The position numbers and the translations under genes are program-made. Positions 46,763 to 48,961 of a stretch of DNA of 48,961 nt are shown one piece after another. The stretch's first letter is position 1. Each line of letters begins with the position of its first letter. Under the pieces are notes generated by a model that ran no database searches, had not been told where the DNA came from, and saw only the letters and a list, made by a program, of their open reading frames with translations. The DNA comes from a bacterium (GTDB lineage Bacteria; Bacteroidota; Ignavibacteria; Kapaibacteriales; UBA2268), in contig JAUIIX010000017.1 of assembly GCA_030431515.1 (NCBI GenBank), positions 1 to 48,961 of the forward strand. The letters are read 5' to 3'.

Positions 46763-48143
46763 CTAAAGTTCCTCCAAGTCTTGCTGCAATTTCAGCAGTT
46801 TCTAAAAATTGCTCCATTTCAGAACTATCTAAATTAGGGTAAGCATCAACAATTCTTTGCTTTGCTTCATCTATATCTTCCATATTTTCAATTAAGCTTA
46901 TAGCATAATTTAACATTTTATTAGTTGCTTTTGCATAATCATCCATACCAGTATCTTTATCATCCAAACCATGATTATGTCCTTCATCTGAAAACATTGG
47001 TTGAGTGGCTTTTACTATTTCAAAATGTTCTTCTTTAATTCCATAATTTGTAGTAATATAATCTTTGTTGAATTCCACACCTAATGTTTTTAATATAGCA
47101 TCTCTTTCAGCTAAGGCTTTATCAACATCTTCCTGTTGGAACATTCTGAATTTAGGAATATCTTTTGATTGATTAAAGTTTATATAATAGATTTTTTTGA
47201 TTAATTCATTAAAAGCACTTTCAATAATTTTTTTATCTGCATCTACTACATCACTTCTAACTTGCAAATGAGTTTGACTCATAGCATAAGAGCCAGTTTT
47301 ACCTTGTTCTGTTGTTAATGTTTGAGAAAGTATAGCTTTTGATAATTCTGAATTATGGAAATGAATTGCAGCTTCAAACATTGCAGCAGAATTAGCTTTT
47401 GTAACATCAAATTGATTTACTGTTTGTCCTTTCTTTATTACAATAATTCCGTCTCTTCTTAATTCATCTAGATCTGCCATAAAATTATTTAATGCATCAT
47501 TATCATCTGATATATCATCCATTTCACCAACCATAAATGGAATACCATATTTCTCAATATATACTTGCCAGTATTTAACGACATCTTTTTTGAATACTAT
47601 AGGCCAGAAACATTTACTTAATAGAGCTTCTCCATAAGGGTTGTCGTAGGAAGCATTATTTTGCAAGATTAAAAACTTCATATTAGAAGCAAAAATCTTT
47701 ACTCCATCATTCCTATTAAAATATCCTACATTATTATTATCAAAGGTAAACCATTCACAAGGTTTACCAATCACATTAATCGGAATATAATATCCATTTC
47801 TATACTCCCATACAATTTCTAAAAATTTATAACCATACAAAGGTGTTTCCAGCATTTCAGATATAATTTTATTCATATCTAAATTGTTGAATATATCTTG
47901 AATAAATGTATTTTGAACTTGGGAATCATCATTATGTAATAATTCCCATTCTAATGATAGAACACCAGATTTACGACTTTGAATTATACTCGATAAGTGA
48001 GTATCTACTCTTAATTCTGTTAGTTTTGATATTCTATTTCCTATAGTTCTCAATATAACATCTGGGTTTGGTAACTCATTTGATATAGCTGACTTCAACC
48101 ATTTATATTTATTATTGTTTGCTACTGTTTCTAATAAACTCAT
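46752..48143 (-). CDS. DUF935 phage portal protein (Mu gp29-like)
   Basis: The 463-residue product has the characteristic features of Mu-like portals: SSIIQSRKSGVLSLEWEL near 50-67, TPLYGYKFLEIVWEYRNG, NPYGEALLSKCFWP near 170 and KYGIPFMVGEMD near 198, then GQTVNQFDV and LSQTLTTEQGKTGSYAMSQ. A dodecameric ring of such proteins forms the DNA gate in the head. It overlaps the head-ART gene by 11 bases and follows the terminase gene by 10 bases. Mu-type portal with a tyrosine integrase is a mosaic combination. Confidence 0.93.
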   Translation of the reverse strand: MSLLETVANNNKYKWLKSAISNELPNPDVILRTIGNRISKLTELRVDTHLSSIIQSRKSGVLSLEWELLHNDDSQVQNTFIQDIFNNLDMNKIISEMLETPLYGYKFLEIVWEYRNGYYIPINVIGKPCEWFTFDNNNVGYFNRNDGVKIFASNMKFLILQNNASYDNPYGEALLSKCFWPIVFKKDVVKYWQVYIEKYGIPFMVGEMDDISDDNDALNNFMADLDELRRDGIIVIKKGQTVNQFDVTKANSAAMFEAAIHFHNSELSKAILSQTLTTEQGKTGSYAMSQTHLQVRSDVVDADKKIIESAFNELIKKIYYINFNQSKDIPKFRMFQQEDVDKALAERDAILKTLGVEFNKDYITTNYGIKEEHFEIVKATQPMFSDEGHNHGLDDKDTGMDDYAKATNKMLNYAISLIENMEDIDEAKQRIVDAYPNLDSSEMEQFLETAEIAARLGGTLDAD

Positions 48144-48153
48144 TGTTTAACCT

Positions 48154-48961
48154 TTAATAACTTGAATATTTTTCTATTCTACTTCTTGATTTTCTTTCAA
48201 TTGATACTCTTTCACTTTTAACATATTGTGATAATAATTGTATTGCAATTGTAGTAGTATCTACAATATCATCATGTTTTGCTGAAGGAAATTGATTGTG
48301 TTCACTCATAAAATCATCTAAAAACGATTTTCCACTTGGTAAAAATACTCTTCCACTTTCAATGTATGGTGTAGCAAGATGCGATCTAACTATTTTATCC
48401 ATTGTACCAACAGCTTTTATGTTAATTTTTGTTTGCCTTTGCAATGAATGAATTAGAGATTTACCACTTCCAGCATCTTCAATAAATATAGAGTTTGGTT
48501 TATGCTTTTCATACTGATTTATTGTGGCATCAAACAAGTCAGGAAATAATAATTTATCCCTGAAAATATCTATTAAATAAAAGTTATGATTAAACCAACC
48601 CCAAGTGGCACATACCGAGTAATCATTTTCTTTTCCTTTTTCGTAAGCTGTGTCCCATACCTGAATTTTGAAATCAAAGTTGATGTTATTATCATAATAT
48701 TTCCACCATCCTCGTTGAAATATTTGATGTTCATTATCAATCGGTTGCTGTTGATACATTGCTGAAAAGAAATAAGATCCAACTGCATTCTTTTGTTTTA
48801 ATAATTCTTTTACACCATATCTTTCAGGAAATAAAGCTTCTCCTTTTTCTCTGCCTAAAGGATCTTCATCTAATGCAAATGCAGGTAATTCTAAAACATC
48901 CCATTGTTCACCACCTTCATTCATTAATTTAATCAATCTACCAACTAAATCATCGTGATGC
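48154..48961 (-). CDS. Terminase large subunit, C-terminal part, truncated at the window edge
   Basis: The frame is open through the right edge, so the N-terminal ATPase lies outside the window; the visible 269 codons include the end of the ATPase (HHDDLVGRLIKL) and the RNase H-like nuclease. Its acid residues are visible in VWDTAYEKGKENDYS (first Asp), FIEDAGSGKSLI (second Asp) and KHDDIVDTT (third). The nuclease cuts the concatemer during packaging. It is the first virion gene in the leftward operon and transcription enters from beyond the edge. Confidence 0.93.
   Translation of the reverse strand, partial: HHDDLVGRLIKLMNEGGEQWDVLELPAFALDEDPLGREKGEALFPERYGVKELLKQKNAVGSYFFSAMYQQQPIDNEHQIFQRGWWKYYDNNINFDFKIQVWDTAYEKGKENDYSVCATWGWFNHNFYLIDIFRDKLLFPDLFDATINQYEKHKPNSIFIEDAGSGKSLIHSLQRQTKINIKAVGTMDKIVRSHLATPYIESGRVFLPSGKSFLDDFMSEHNQFPSAKHDDIVDTTTIAIQLLSQYVKSERVSIERKSRSRIEKYSSY

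Noticed and set aside
48573..48788. Minus-strand frame inside the terminase gene
   Set aside because: Other frame of the terminase nuclease domain; shadow.

Overview
The window is A+T-rich bacterial DNA of the Bacteroidota type (or another FCB lineage). Three observations support this: a PorD-like (DUF4835) type IX secretion gene; an exported protein with a type IX C-terminal sorting tail; and promoters of the Bacteroidota pattern TTTG-N19/20-TAnnTTTG instead of the E. coli pattern. It divides into a chromosomal part (1 to about 14,700) and the left part of an integrated prophage (about 14,706 to the right edge). The right end of the prophage lies outside the window.

Chromosome (1-14,700): the end of a CusA/CzcA-type metal efflux pump fused to its outer-membrane factor, with its adaptor lipoprotein; a lipoprotein, ECF sigma factor and putative anti-sigma/beta-barrel protein in one operon; agmatinase (speB); porD; a propeller protein with a sorting tail; gmhA and a DUF4139 protein on the minus strand; and an alpha/beta-hydrolase plus ATP-grasp pair. 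At 14,671-14,722 a minus-strand terminator follows what looks like the 3' end of a tRNA gene (best fit tRNA-Ser), the likely attachment site.

Prophage control and replication (14,739-26,352): a tyrosine integrase with iterated GGTAATAATA arm repeats; a leftward immunity operon in which the HTH repressor and the S24 autoprotease are separate proteins; then a rightward early operon with RHH-type small proteins, RecT, YqaJ exonuclease, an SF2 helicase, a replisome organiser, DnaB, a small PD-(D/E)XK nuclease and a Mor-like regulator.

Cargo (26,348-37,480): first, a tight three-gene operon with its own host-type promoter, coding for a DUF2971 protein, an S-4TM membrane effector and a SMODS/CD-NTase, which is a CBASS-type anti-phage system. 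Then a block that does not look like any system I can name: an XRE regulator with a TPR-transmembrane partner, a secreted 90-residue peptide with its own terminator, a propeller lipoprotein, a CxxC thioredoxin-like protein, and a five-gene leftward operon (secreted protein, PD-(D/E)XK protein, lipoprotein DRGH nuclease, voltage-gated-type ion channel, small protein). A 20-bp dyad related to ACTTTTCATTAGTGAAAAGT occurs upstream of three transcription units of this block, suggesting one regulon.

Second rightward phage operon (37,489-44,711): it starts with a 102-bp near-identical copy of the early promoter/operator found at 17,636, so one repressor probably controls both operons. It holds many small unknown proteins, a methylase-like protein without an NPPY motif, an ASCH protein, and at least one structured RNA with a terminator. 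The leftward virion operon (48,961 to 44,708) encodes terminase, a Mu-like DUF935 portal, a minor head protein fused to an ADP-ribosyltransferase, and a gpG-like morphogenesis protein.
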